This document shows positions 1 through 9,326 of a stretch of DNA of 64,000 bases, piece by piece (the first letter of the stretch is position 1; each line of letters opens with the position of its first letter). The position numbers were made by a program, and so were the translations under genes. This DNA is from CBDCMJ01 sp965224325 (lineage in GTDB: Bacteria; Chloroflexota; Dehalococcoidia; Lucifugimonadales; UBA3495), in NCBI GenBank assembly GCA_965224325.1, contig CBDCYT010000001.1:124001-188000 (forward strand). Reading direction: 5' to 3'. A model generated the notes under the pieces. It was given only the letters and a program-made list of their open reading frames with translations, was not told where the DNA came from and did no database searches.

Positions 1-257
1 CGGGGCGCCGAGAGGGGATGGTCATCACCGGCAACGACGGTTTCAGTGAGGGACAAGAGGCGCTCCTCGATGGCCGTCTGGACATGACGGTCATGATCAG
101 GCGACAGCTTGGCCCGCAGGCTGCTAACTTCGTTTATATCACGCTGGCCCTGTTGCGAGGAGGCGTGCACGGCGATGCCTTCGAATTGGCCCACATAGTC
201 GATACGGTCCCCGTAACCAAGGACAACCTTGCCGAAGTGCTGGAGTTTGCCGTCTAG
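1..257 (+). CDS. Sugar-type ABC substrate-binding protein, 3' end only
   Basis: This is the C-terminal part of a periplasmic binding protein of the ribose/xylose type (Peripla_BP_4-like); the gene begins before the window. The frame is open from base 3 and reads GRREGMVITGNDGF, matching GRREEMVITGNDGL in the complete paralogue at 11021-12151, followed by the shared EGQ-x-x-x-x-DGRLD block and the terminal VTKDN-(I/L)-AE motif. It ends in LEFAV instead of the EQW-(M/L)-SP ending of its paralogues. It lies 375 bp upstream of a pair of RbsC-like permeases, so it probably supplies substrate to them. The missing N-terminus would be expected to carry a Tat signal as in the paralogues. Family assignment is firm; the ligand is unknown. 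Confidence 0.85.
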   Translation, partial: GRREGMVITGNDGFSEGQEALLDGRLDMTVMIRRQLGPQAANFVYITLALLRGGVHGDAFELAHIVDTVPVTKDNLAEVLEFAV

Positions 258-632
258 TTAGGAGCTATCCCAGGGACAACCCAGGGCTCAAAACTATTAA
301 ACGGCAACCCCAATTCATACCTTAATTCATACCTTGGCCCTCAATGGGGGAAGGGTTGGCCTCCGTTGCCCGTGTAGACCCACCGAAGACGGGAGAGAGA
401 ATGGTGGAGTTGAGAGCGGGCGAGAGTCTGAAGTAACGGAGGACAGGCCTATGCCCTTCCCCCCGCCAAGAGAGGGGTCAGGAAGTGTCCCTTCCCCGGG
501 AGCGAATTCAGCATCCTGCTAGAGATGAAACATATGGGGAAGGATGCTATACGTCCAAAGAGTCTGGCTAAAGAGTCTAACGGAGGGAGTTCGGGAGTTG
601 GTTAGTTGCAGGTCCGAGCGAGCAGGATCACC
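258..632. other. Intergenic region without a recognised gene
   Basis: No convincing coding sequence is seen. The stretch holds two tiny direct duplications, AATTCATACCTT twice near 314-337 and AAGAGTCT twice near 557-578. A 62-residue open frame inside it has no family features and is not called. A GGAGG at about 582 precedes an alternative TTG start (606) for the following permease. Confidence 0.5.
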
Positions 633-1640
633 GTGCTAAGGTACGCCGAAGCAGTGCGGCCGCTGGCGGGCCGCATAGGCCTGTCCCTTTCCTTCATCAA
701 CTACGAGCGGGGTTTGACCCTGGGTGTGGGACTCCTGTTCCTGATTTTCCTTACTACCTCGGACTCATTTCGCAGTCCCACCAACCTCCAGGACATGACC
801 CTTCCTATCACTACCCTGGGGCTTGTCTCCATCGGTATCGCTTTCGGGCTTATCTGCGGCGTCATCGACCTATCCGTAGGCTCGATCATGGGGGTCTCCG
901 CAGTGACCAGTGCGGGCCTTATCGACGCGGTGGGCCTGCCGGTGCCCTTGGCCATCATCTTGTCCCTTATCATCGGCATGCTCTTGGGGCTGTTCAACGG
1001 CCTGTTGACCACCCGGTTGCGCATCCCTTCCTTCATCATCACGCTGGGCACCCTGGCTGCATACCGGGGGTTGGCCGAACGGCTGCAGTTCGATTTCTTC
1101 GCCCAACTCTCCAGCGTTCCGGTTTTCAACGAAACATTACGATGGCTCGCCGGGGACGTGGTTGGCCGCATCTCTGTTACATTCTTCATTTTCCTCGGGG
1201 TGGCGGCGTTGGCGTACTACATCCTTGCCCATAGCAAGCTGGGTGTCTGGTTCTTCGCTGTGGGAGGGAACGAGCGATCCGCGTTCGCCGCTGGAATCTC
1301 AGCCGATCGTATACGGATCTTGGCCTTCGTTATCTCGGGCTTAACCTCGGCTTTGGCAGGAGCGGTGCTGACGGCGCGCTTCGAGGCGTCCCTGTCATCC
1401 ACGGGTGCGGGCTTCGAGTTCGAAGCAATCACCGCGGTGATCATCGGAGGCGCCAGCCTATTTGGAGGCGCCGGGTCCGTGGTTGGGACCGTGCTGGGCG
1501 TGCTGCTCCTAAGGCTCCTTCTCAACGGGCTTACTCACCTGGACGTCGATTTCTACAACCAGATGTTGGTACGCGCGGCGATCTTCATAGTCGTCCTCTA
1601 TATAGACGCCACCTTCCGGCGGGGACGGCGAACGTTGTGA
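633..1640 (+). CDS. RbsC-like ABC sugar transporter permease (type A, copy 1)
   Basis: Integral inner-membrane permease of the CUT2/BPD_transp_2 family, which forms the translocation pore of ribose/xylose-type importers. The protein is almost entirely hydrophobic helices. It carries the family core CGVIDLSVGSIMGVSAV near residue 80 and the C-terminal ITAVIIGGASLFGG block. GTG at 633 is chosen because it gives the start seen in the two paralogues (15883 and 21078), each beginning ML-x-x-AGAL-(Q/K)-PLAG; AGGA lies 5-8 bases upstream. A TTG at 606 behind a stronger GGAGG would add nine residues. A type-B permease follows after 100 bp, so the two probably form a heterodimer. Substrate unknown. 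Confidence 0.9.
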   Translation: MLRYAEAVRPLAGRIGLSLSFINYERGLTLGVGLLFLIFLTTSDSFRSPTNLQDMTLPITTLGLVSIGIAFGLICGVIDLSVGSIMGVSAVTSAGLIDAVGLPVPLAIILSLIIGMLLGLFNGLLTTRLRIPSFIITLGTLAAYRGLAERLQFDFFAQLSSVPVFNETLRWLAGDVVGRISVTFFIFLGVAALAYYILAHSKLGVWFFAVGGNERSAFAAGISADRIRILAFVISGLTSALAGAVLTARFEASLSSTGAGFEFEAITAVIIGGASLFGGAGSVVGTVLGVLLLRLLLNGLTHLDVDFYNQMLVRAAIFIVVLYIDATFRRGRRTL

Positions 1641-1740
1641 TGGGCGAAGGCGGGTCAGTGGCAGAGTTTGATCGGGACAGCGCCGGCGCCCGGCACAAGG
1701 CATTGCTTGGCGTCCTTACCCTAGGCAGGGCCGGTTAGCC

Positions 1741-2796
1741 ATGCTTCTGTTAAGACGGCTTCGGTTTTACTACCCCTGGGTGTTCCTGGCCATCATCGTG
1801 CTCGCCTTCTCTCTGACATCCGGCCCGTTCCCTACCGGGAACAACTGGATCGTTATCATCCGCGGAGTGTCCGTCACCGGTCTCTACGCTTTGGCCAACA
1901 CCTTCGTCTTCCTTGGCGCCGGAGTGGACGTTTCGGTGATCTCCATCGGCGCCTCCACGGGGGTGGTGTACGGTAAGCTTTTCCACGTCGATGGCATTTC
2001 GACTCATGCCGCCTTTATCCTCGCGATAGTGTACGCCATCGGGCTGGGGCTGATAAACGGCGTATTGGTAGCCAAGGCCAGGATCGCGCCCTTCATCGCT
2101 ACCCTCGCTACCGCGTCGGTGTTTAACAGTATCACCGAGCAGGTAAGCGGCAACAGGGTGATTTTCCACCTGGGGGAGCAGGCCGACCCGCCGGACCACT
2201 TCTTCCTCACTATAGGCAGAGGGACGGTGGGGGCGGTTCCCGTGCAAATTTTTATCTTCCTCGGCTTGGCTCTCACCTCATTCCTGTTGCTTGGCTACAC
2301 TGTCTACGGCCGTCACCTGTACGCGGCTGGGGCCAACCCCAGGGCAGCGCGGCTGACAGGGGTCAACGTCGACCGAATTCTCATTTCCACCTACGTCGTG
2401 TGCGGCTTCCTTTCCGGCGTGGCCGGCCTCATCCGGACGTCGGACAACGCCATGGCGCTGCGGGTAGGGGCGACGATATTCACCACTGGCCCCGGACTGT
2501 TGGACAGCATCGGCGCCGTTCTCATCGGAGGCACAGCTCTCTCCGGTGGAATAGGGACTATCCAAGGAACCGTCGGCGGGTCCATGATTTTGGGTGTCCT
2601 CAGCAACGCGCTGTTCCTGTTCGCCGCGCCCAACTGGGCGAAGTTGATGACCAACGGCGCGGTGGTGATTGGGGCGGTGACCATTGGCGTGATGCTGTCC
2701 AGCGGGATGCCTTTCCAACTGGAATCCATCCGCGGGAATGTGGCGGCGTTTGTTGACCGCATCAGCGTCCTTTGGCGGAGACCGGCAAGGCTGTAA
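1741..2796 (+). CDS. RbsC-like ABC sugar transporter permease (type B, copy 1)
   Basis: Second membrane subunit, 351 residues, BPD_transp_2 family. It has about ten hydrophobic segments and shares FVFLGAGVDVSVI near residue 57 and the GPGLLDSIGAVLIGGTALSGG block with the type-B permeases at 16932 and 23632. It ends in LWRRPAR-(L/P), a tail common to all three type-B copies. It follows the type-A permease in the same direction and is followed by a strong terminator at 2937-2989, so the pair ends a transcription unit that began with the binding protein at the window edge. No ATPase of its own is visible downstream; one could lie upstream of the window or be shared with the ATPase at 22128-23615. 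Confidence 0.9.
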   Translation: MLLLRRLRFYYPWVFLAIIVLAFSLTSGPFPTGNNWIVIIRGVSVTGLYALANTFVFLGAGVDVSVISIGASTGVVYGKLFHVDGISTHAAFILAIVYAIGLGLINGVLVAKARIAPFIATLATASVFNSITEQVSGNRVIFHLGEQADPPDHFFLTIGRGTVGAVPVQIFIFLGLALTSFLLLGYTVYGRHLYAAGANPRAARLTGVNVDRILISTYVVCGFLSGVAGLIRTSDNAMALRVGATIFTTGPGLLDSIGAVLIGGTALSGGIGTIQGTVGGSMILGVLSNALFLFAAPNWAKLMTNGAVVIGAVTIGVMLSSGMPFQLESIRGNVAAFVDRISVLWRRPARL

Positions 2797-2936
2797 AGCC
2801 CATCCCTAGCGGCGCCTGGGACTCCCAAGTCAAGGTTGCATTGCTGGACCGGATGTACCGCGTCCCTTTTCGTGCGCTGCTACGGTAAGGTAGTCCCGGC
2901 CCTGAGAGATTAGGAAGGTTGGACCCGTCCCCAAAG

Positions 2937-2989
2937 CCGCGAGGATGTCCGGACTTGAGTCCGGGCGACCTCCTCGCGGTTTTGTTGTT
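2937..2989 (+). terminator. Rho-independent terminator after the first permease pair
   Basis: CCGCGAGGA at 2937-2945 pairs perfectly with TCCTCGCGG at 2971-2979. An inner hairpin TCCGGACT/AGTCCGGG sits between them and TTTTGTTGTT follows. It separates the plus-strand transporter genes from the convergent FG-GAP operon. The reverse strand lacks a T-run after the stem, so it probably acts on the plus strand only. Confidence 0.8.
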
Positions 2990-3114
2990 ATCAGCCCGGC
3001 AAATCCTTCCGGGATATGCGGATGCAGAGCCAATATTCGCCAGTACTGAGGCCAGCGAAGGAGTCTCCGCTGGCCTCGATGGTTTACGGTGCGAAACGGT
3101 TCCAGGGTGGCTGC

Positions 3115-5418
3115 TCACTCTCCTCCCAACTCTATCCTGCGTGTCTCCAACACTTCATACTCTTCATCCCCCTCACTCACCTGTATTCTGGTGTCTAGAG
3201 GTACGTCGTGGAACACCTGCCGTATGCCCGAGGTAGGCCAGAACACTTCCACAGATAGTATGCCTTCGGCCTGGCCAAGCCCCATCTCCTGCTCCAAGCT
3301 CGAACCTCCAAAGCTCCCGCCGCTGCTAACAAGGGCGTGGACCTCCCGGTGAGCTCCGTCCGCCATGGCAAGCTCCACCTTGATGCGAGCGCCGATCGCA
3401 GCCCGGTTCGACAGCACACCAACCAGCCGGGCGGATAACCAGCGGTTTCCGTGCCCTGGATTCTCGTACAAGGCGTTCTCAAAGTCGTCGCCGGGAAAGA
3501 AGCCGCCGATCTGGGCGAAAATATCCTGGTCGCCGTCTCGGTCCAGGTCTCCAAAAGCGACGCCATGGCCTTTATGCAGGTGTCCCAACCCAGCGGAGAA
3601 GGTCACGTCGGTGAATGAGCGTCCCTCGTTGTTACGGTAAGCCACGTTGGGCCCCACCGCGTCATAGGTGGGATAGCCGGTCCCCAGGTAAAAATCTGGG
3701 AAGCCGTCGTTGTCCATGTCGCCGAAATTGGCCCCCATGGCCTGATGGACCCGGTATAGGCCGGTCTCCCGGGTCACGTCGGTAAAGCCGCCGGATCCGT
3801 CGTTCCGGTAAAGGCGCATTCGCTCGCCCTCATTGGGCAGGCCCAGGTAATCGGCGGCTACGTTCTCTATCTTCGAGCCGTAACCTGCTACGAACAGGTC
3901 CAGCCAGCCATCGTTGTTGTAGTCCCAGAACCAGGTGGCAAAGCTAACCGAAGGCTCGGTCAGCCCCAAGTCCGGAGCCACGTCGGTAAAGGTGCCGTCG
4001 CCGTTGTTGCGATACAGACGGTTTCGGCCGAAGGGGTTAGAGGCGTCAATGTCAGGACTAAGGCCCAGACCATAGGTACTGATGTCTTGCGCTAAGTTGG
4101 AAACATAGAGGTCTGGGTCTCCGTCGTTGTCGTAGTCGCCCCAAGTGCTGCCTTTGCAGTAACGTGTGTTAGCAACTTTCGCAGTGGAGGCGACGTCCAG
4201 GAATGTGCCGTCCCCTTCGTTACGGAACAATTGACTGGGGTAGCTGAAGTCCGGCTTGGATTCGTTGCAGGAGAAGAGGTCCAGGTCCCCGTCATTGTCG
4301 AAGTCAGCCCATGCGGCGCTCTGGCTGGGGTATGCGGGCTCCGCCAGATTCGCCTGGTGGGTTACGTCGGAGAACGTGCCGTCGCCGTTGTTGCGCAATA
4401 GGGACATCCTCATCTTTCCGCTGTCGAGCAGCCAGCCGCCACGCATTACCAAAATGTCCGGCAACCCGTCGTTGTCATAGTCGGACTGTACAATGTTCAA
4501 CCCTCCAAGCTGGTCCCCCAGGCCTGCTTGGGTTGTGCGATCGGTAAACCTGCCATCGCCGTCGTTGTGATAGTAAATCAACGGTCCTTCCGGGTCCCAA
4601 GTTGAGGTTACTATGTCGAGCAACCCGTCCCCGTCAAAGTCGTCCATAATGCTGCCGCCGGCCAGGTTGGCGGCGTTTAGGCCAGACGCGGAAGAAACAT
4701 CTTCGAACCGGCCGATATCATAATCGCCCGCCAGTAGCTCCTGAGGGATCAAGTATTCCCCGGGGACCCCGAGGGGATAGGTTCCCAGGGTCATGTGGGC
4801 CACGTTCAGCAACCAACGGTACTTGACGTTCTCAGGCTCAATTTCCAGCAGCCGGAGGAAGTGGCGGACCGCGTTGTCCGCGCCGTAAGTGTTCTGATAG
4901 CCCGATTCGTTGCCCAAAGGCAAGGTGCAAACCAGCCTGGCGCTGGCGTTAATGCGATTGGTGAGCTCGGCGGCCTTCAGGCTAGCGACGGCAAGTTCCT
5001 CCAGCACCTCCTGGAGTTCCGGGCCGTCGGGGTCATCCCGTTCTTCGGCCTCAAGCGCCTCCGTCAAGATGCGCACCGACTCCTCAGCCTCGCCAAAGCG
5101 CAGATAGTCGAATGCCAACACAATCTGAAAGCCGGAGTGATTCCGGTACTTTGGATTGTCATTAACCTTTATGAGTTCTTCCCTTTGGAGCGTCCCGAAG
5201 TAAGGATCGTCGCTGTCACGCAGCCCCTTGGCGTAGCCAGCCAGATCGCAGGTGTTACCGCCGCCGCTTGGTGGGAGGAAAAGAGCGGCCGCTAGGAACG
5301 CTCCTATCAGGACACCCAACGCAGCCAGTAAATGGCGCCTGCGAGCCATCAGCCGGCGGATACCACCGGCGCCATCTTCGCGGTGGGGCGGTCCTATGTT
5401 AGCGGGGCGGGTGTCCAC
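3115..5418 (-). CDS. Membrane-anchored TPR-like / FG-GAP repeat / ASPIC-UnbV protein
   Basis: A 767-residue predicted extracytoplasmic protein of the CRTAC1/ASPIC type. Residues 24-50 are an N-terminal anchor (MARRRHLLAALG followed by a hydrophobic run). Residues about 70-220 are helical with TPR-like character. From about 259 there are at least seven calcium-loop FG-GAP units of the form D-x-(D/N)-x-DG-x-x-D (for example DFDGDGLLD, DYDNDGDPD, DLDRDGDQD), predicted to form a beta-propeller. The last ~110 residues are an ASPIC/UnbV domain with the NRWLSARL and GIRQVFHDVP motifs. The start may be GTG at 5418 or ATG at 5349, which begins directly at the anchor. It lies 27 bp behind the fusion gene at 5446-8706 and is probably cotranscribed with it. 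The function is unknown; adhesion or ligand binding is inferred from the fold only. Confidence 0.85.
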   Translation of the reverse strand: MDTRPANIGPPHREDGAGGIRRLMARRRHLLAALGVLIGAFLAAALFLPPSGGGNTCDLAGYAKGLRDSDDPYFGTLQREELIKVNDNPKYRNHSGFQIVLAFDYLRFGEAEESVRILTEALEAEERDDPDGPELQEVLEELAVASLKAAELTNRINASARLVCTLPLGNESGYQNTYGADNAVRHFLRLLEIEPENVKYRWLLNVAHMTLGTYPLGVPGEYLIPQELLAGDYDIGRFEDVSSASGLNAANLAGGSIMDDFDGDGLLDIVTSTWDPEGPLIYYHNDGDGRFTDRTTQAGLGDQLGGLNIVQSDYDNDGLPDILVMRGGWLLDSGKMRMSLLRNNGDGTFSDVTHQANLAEPAYPSQSAAWADFDNDGDLDLFSCNESKPDFSYPSQLFRNEGDGTFLDVASTAKVANTRYCKGSTWGDYDNDGDPDLYVSNLAQDISTYGLGLSPDIDASNPFGRNRLYRNNGDGTFTDVAPDLGLTEPSVSFATWFWDYNNDGWLDLFVAGYGSKIENVAADYLGLPNEGERMRLYRNDGSGGFTDVTRETGLYRVHQAMGANFGDMDNDGFPDFYLGTGYPTYDAVGPNVAYRNNEGRSFTDVTFSAGLGHLHKGHGVAFGDLDRDGDQDIFAQIGGFFPGDDFENALYENPGHGNRWLSARLVGVLSNRAAIGARIKVELAMADGAHREVHALVSSGGSFGGSSLEQEMGLGQAEGILSVEVFWPTSGIRQVFHDVPLDTRIQVSEGDEEYEVLETRRIELGGE

Positions 5419-5445
5419 GATGGGCGAAGGTGGGGCAGGCCGGGG

Positions 5446-8400
5446 TCAGGCCTGGGGTTCCTCAATGAGGAGCACCTGGTCCACCGGGACGCCGGACAGG
5501 GTTTGGCGCAGTCCACTGGGCCAAAGGACGTGGATTTCCTGTACCTGGGTTGCCTGTCCCAGGCCGAATTCCAAGTCGATGCTGCTCATTGAGATGTAGC
5601 TGGAACCGCCGAGGACTTCCTGGACCTGGGTGAGGGGCCCGTCAGCTCCGTCGGGCCGGCTGGTCACGTACACCCGCGCGCCGATGCCGTCGGCGTTGCT
5701 TCCGGTACCGTCGATGGCCATGCGGCCCTTCAGGCGGATGGTAATCCAGTGGTTGTCGCCGCCGCCGTTAATCCAGGCGAAGAGAGGTCCCGGAGTTTTA
5801 GCGGTCATCTCGGCCCTGCGCATGAGGCCGCCGCCGTTGGAACCGACAAGGTCCACGTAGCCGTCGCCGTTCAAGTCTCCGTGGGCGAGGCCTTTGCCGT
5901 TTTCGTGAAATACGGGACTGATCCGCTGGGCCATGGGGTCAAAGCGTGGGTCGGCGGGGTCCAGCACCGAGTAGTCGACCTTGTCGATGTCCAGGAGGCG
6001 GGCCCGCACAGTGATGTCCTGGAACGATCCCAGGCCGTCGCCGCGGAGCATGCGGCCGGCGGCGGGAAACACCTGGCCTCCGGCTCCCTCACCGCGGGCG
6101 ACGTCCGAGCCCAGCCAGTAGAGGTCCTGGTCCCCGTCATTGTCGTAGTCGAAAAAGGTGGTGCCGAAGCCAAACTCGTAGGCCTTCAGGCCGGTGGGCA
6201 TCGGCCACGCCGGATGAAAGGCCGAGGGAATCAGGGACACCGGGGGCATCAGGGGGCTGGGTTCCACGTAGGTCTCGGCCCCGACGTCGGTGAACTGGCC
6301 TACGGGACCGACTCCCGGCACTTCCCGGACGCCGTCGTTTCGCAGGAGGGCGTGGAGGCAGGTGCCCCACGGGAATTGCTCGTGGTAGGCGCACAAACCC
6401 GAAGGTTCCTGCTGCGGCGGCCTCAAGCGGAAGTGAAAGCCCAGGTTGGTGACGAAAACGTCCAGGTCAAGGTCGCCGTCGTAGTCCCCAACGGCAAAGC
6501 CCATCCAGGCGCCCACCTTGTCAATGCCCATTTCTTCGGCCACCGAGGTGAACCGGATGTTCCCCGGCGTTGAGTCGTTGCGGTAGACGGACAGGCGGTC
6601 GCCGTCGTTGGCCACCCACAGGTCGGGGTCTCCGTCGTCGTCGTAGTCGAAAAAGAGGGCGGCGTGGGTCTGTCCGGTGGGCTCTCCCACCCGGTTACCG
6701 GCGTCATCGGTCATGGTGGGGTTGTAGCCCTCGTACCACTCGCCGGTCTCGGGGTCTTCAAAAAGCACCGGTGTGCCGTCGGGATAGGGCATGGTGACCT
6801 GGGGGCCCTGCACGCCCGCACTCTCCGTGACATCGGTGAAGGTCATGTCTCCGTTGTTGCGGTACAGCACGTTGTAATGGCCGGCATGGTTCGGCTGAAT
6901 CATTTGCCAGTAGTCGAAGTCCGCCAAATTGGCCACGTACAGGTCCAGCCATTGGTCGCCGTCCACGTCGGCGCAGACAATGGACATGGCCGCGCGGAGG
7001 TTGACGGCGCCACCGAAGGCCCGGTCAGTGACGTCGGTGAAGGTGCCGTCTCCGTTGTTCAGGTACAGGACGTCCTGATTGCCCTGTTCTTCAGGAGGCG
7101 AGCGGAAACCCAGAAAATCTCCATGGGTCCCCCTGGAGCCCACGTAGAGGTCCTGGTATCCGTCGTTGTTCAGGTCGCAGGCCGCCGCGCCGGTGCCGTT
7201 CCTGTCTACGGCTTCGACCCCCGCCTCCAAAGCAGCATCCACGAAAGTGCCTTGACCTTCGTTTTGATAGAGGACGTTGGCGCGGCCCTGCTCGGAAGTG
7301 ACGTAGAAGTCCAGGTCTCCGTCGCGGTCATAGTCAAAGAGAGCCATGCCGGGCAAACGGTTCCAGATGTGGGACGGGGCCTTTTCGGCGTTCAGGTCAA
7401 TCTCGGACAGCGGAATGTTGGGGTCGAGCTCCGAGATGGGGGTGCGACGGGCGAGATCGAGCTGGGAAAAGGGAGTGACGGGGGATAGATCAGGATCGGA
7501 AGTAGGGACTGCGGGAGAAGCTCGTCCTCCCAAAACGGCGAACGTGGAACCGTCGACCGCGCTCCTGTTGGCTGCTTCGAGTCTGAGGTCGCCGCCGCTC
7601 TCCCAGACGAAGGCTCCGATGCCCAGAACGGCCAGGCCGCCAATGGCCCCCAACACCCAGGTAGCCGCCGCGAAGGTGGCGACGCCTCGCTTGGGCATGG
7701 CCTTGGCCAACCCCCAGAAGGTGAAGGGACCGCCGGCAGCGGCAGTAAACAGAAGGGTCGCGGCGGGAGCGGTGCCCATGCCAAAAATGAGCAGCAGGGC
7801 CACCAGGGGAATCTCGAAGAGGAGGGGCACGTTGATCAAGATGCCGAAGGTGGCGGCAATCGAGATCCCTACGATGTCGTTGCCCAGGTACTTGGAGACG
7901 ACTTCGGGGCTTAGCCACTGAATCACCAGCCCGCTGGCGAAACCCGCCACCACCATGATGGGGCCCAGGCGGACCAGGTAGCCTAAACTCGAATAGGCCC
8001 AGTCGCGGAACGCCTGGGATAGGACCGGGAGCCACGGGGCTATTTCCGGTTCCTCGCGAATCTCGACGGGGTCCGGTGGAGGGGTCTCACGGCGGCGGCC
8101 TCGGATGATCATGGACACAATGGGGCCCAGCAGCAGTGCCCCGATTATAGCCAGGACAAGGCGGCTGAAGCCGAGCATGGGGGTGAAAACGAAGAACACC
8201 ATGGCCAGGGCGGGGATGTTCATGGTGGCGGAGCTCTGCACCATGGCGATGGTCCCCTCGATTCCGGCGCCTCTCCGGTAAAAGGAAGTAGAGACGGGCA
8301 CGATGCAGGCGGAACAGAGGTTCATCACCGGGCCTACCGCCATACCCTTTACCGTTCTCTTGAACACCCCCCCGGATGACAGGCCGCCGGCGCTTTCGGA

Positions 8401-8706
8401 GGGGAACAAAAAGACCTCGGCCAGCCCGGCCACCAGAAAAGCAAACCCCATGCCGAAGGCCACGAGGCGCAGATAGGTGACAGAGAAGACCCACCACTGC
8501 TCCAAGAAGCCGGTGCCGGCTTCGCGCTCGAGGCAGAACCCCTGGAAGCACTGGCCGGTGGCGGTGGCGACGGTGTCCAGGTCGCTGCCCACAATGTCCA
8601 GCTTGGGGAAACGGTTGAGGGCAAAGAACAGCCCGACGATGATCGCCAGCAGGACTATTCCCACAAGCCGTTTCTTGCTAAGCGCCGTTAAAAACAATAA
8701 GGTCAC
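5446..8706 (-). CDS. Fusion of a YraQ/ArsP-like permease with an FG-GAP / ASPIC-UnbV domain
   Basis: A 1086-residue protein with two unrelated halves. Residues 1-370 are polytopic and resemble the predicted permease family PF03773 (YraQ/DUF318/ArsP_1): a CSACIVPVSTSFYRRGAG motif at 131-148, SATMNIPAL at 159-167, and PLLFEIPLVALLL near 294-306. Residues 371-450 form a linker with repeated SELDP/SEIDL/SQLDL acidic motifs. From about 455 come seven FG-GAP calcium loops (DYDRDGDLD, DLNNDGYQD, DYDDDGDPD, DLNGDGYVD and others), ending in an ASPIC/UnbV domain with SGLRQTLSGVPVDQ. An extracytoplasmic propeller tethered to a transporter is implied. Cysteine pairs at 53/58 and 131/134 could bind metal or form disulfides. 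Domain boundaries are by eye. The permease substrate is unknown; arsenicals or metals are possible only by family analogy. Confidence 0.85.
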   Translation of the reverse strand: MTLLFLTALSKKRLVGIVLLAIIVGLFFALNRFPKLDIVGSDLDTVATATGQCFQGFCLEREAGTGFLEQWWVFSVTYLRLVAFGMGFAFLVAGLAEVFLFPSESAGGLSSGGVFKRTVKGMAVGPVMNLCSACIVPVSTSFYRRGAGIEGTIAMVQSSATMNIPALAMVFFVFTPMLGFSRLVLAIIGALLLGPIVSMIIRGRRRETPPPDPVEIREEPEIAPWLPVLSQAFRDWAYSSLGYLVRLGPIMVVAGFASGLVIQWLSPEVVSKYLGNDIVGISIAATFGILINVPLLFEIPLVALLLIFGMGTAPAATLLFTAAAGGPFTFWGLAKAMPKRGVATFAAATWVLGAIGGLAVLGIGAFVWESGGDLRLEAANRSAVDGSTFAVLGGRASPAVPTSDPDLSPVTPFSQLDLARRTPISELDPNIPLSEIDLNAEKAPSHIWNRLPGMALFDYDRDGDLDFYVTSEQGRANVLYQNEGQGTFVDAALEAGVEAVDRNGTGAAACDLNNDGYQDLYVGSRGTHGDFLGFRSPPEEQGNQDVLYLNNGDGTFTDVTDRAFGGAVNLRAAMSIVCADVDGDQWLDLYVANLADFDYWQMIQPNHAGHYNVLYRNNGDMTFTDVTESAGVQGPQVTMPYPDGTPVLFEDPETGEWYEGYNPTMTDDAGNRVGEPTGQTHAALFFDYDDDGDPDLWVANDGDRLSVYRNDSTPGNIRFTSVAEEMGIDKVGAWMGFAVGDYDGDLDLDVFVTNLGFHFRLRPPQQEPSGLCAYHEQFPWGTCLHALLRNDGVREVPGVGPVGQFTDVGAETYVEPSPLMPPVSLIPSAFHPAWPMPTGLKAYEFGFGTTFFDYDNDGDQDLYWLGSDVARGEGAGGQVFPAAGRMLRGDGLGSFQDITVRARLLDIDKVDYSVLDPADPRFDPMAQRISPVFHENGKGLAHGDLNGDGYVDLVGSNGGGLMRRAEMTAKTPGPLFAWINGGGDNHWITIRLKGRMAIDGTGSNADGIGARVYVTSRPDGADGPLTQVQEVLGGSSYISMSSIDLEFGLGQATQVQEIHVLWPSGLRQTLSGVPVDQVLLIEEPQA

Positions 8707-9066
8707 TCGTCAGCGGGAGCGGTGAGTATCAGCCGGCGATAACTCCGGAGGCTTTGACAGCCAACCGCCGGTTGCAGCGGTCCAGCGGCGCCGGAGTCCC
8801 GGGAAACCGCCCGGGAGATAGCCGGAGCAACGACCGGGAAAATCGATTAGACACCGGATGAGACAGCATTCCCGGCCCCCAAACTGTAGCACAGGATGGA
8901 CGCGGCGTTCAAAGCGTGTTCAAAGGTTTGTTTGGGCCGATGCTATATGCCGGGGGGCCCTCAACGCCATTACGCTGGCAGCGCTACGCCGGATTCAACA
9001 CAGGGGGCCGTAATGGCTCGCACTCCAAGGGCTGGAGGACCCATGCAAGCTGATGCCGTCATACCC
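8707..9066. other. Intergenic region between divergent units
   Basis: No credible gene is seen. The stretch is GC-rich with several short CCGG-containing palindromes upstream of the minus-strand fusion gene; no promoter hexamers stand out. It ends where the first copy of repeat family A begins. Confidence 0.4.
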
Positions 9067-9326
9067 GAGCTTGTCTCATAAAGCTGAGTCCTCCAGCATC
9101 CTACGTTTCTGGATTCCCGCTTTCGCGGGAATGACGGGTTCGGGAACGACGGGTTCGGGGATGACAGGTTCGGGAATCACGGGTGCGGGAATCACGGGTT
9201 AGGGAGCGACAGGTTCGGGAACGACGGGTTATTGAGCCGCATTCAATACTGGTTTAGGCGGTTAATAATAGTAACCCGTCAGGTAGCGTCCGCCCAAAAT
9301 CGTGAGTGGAGACTTCTGACACGCTC
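9067..9326 (+). repeat. Repeat family A, copy 1 (MITE-like, with 15-bp array)
   Basis: The element opens with GAGCTTGTCTCA and closes with TCTGACACGCTC, near-perfect terminal inverted repeats. Inside are the palindrome ATTCCCGCtttcGCGGGAAT, then six tandem 15-bp units (consensus GGGTTCGGGAACGAC, 9136-9225), then a conserved 3' block containing TACTGGTTTAGGCGGTTAAT and GCGTCCGCCCAAAATCGTGA. Similar copies lie at 12244, 28765 and 46156, and the right half recurs at about 12849-12949. No coding capacity is seen. A non-autonomous mobile element is inferred from the inverted ends and dispersal. Confidence 0.8.

Noticed and set aside
334..522. 62-residue open frame upstream of the first permease
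   Set aside because: No ribosome-binding site, no recognisable motif, arbitrary composition.
4795..5295. Plus-strand frame of 166 residues opposite the FG-GAP gene
   Set aside because: Antisense shadow of a well-supported gene with clear domain motifs.
5749..7488. Two 274-residue plus-strand frames opposite the permease-FG-GAP fusion
   Set aside because: Shadow frames; the Asp-loop periodicity belongs to the minus strand.
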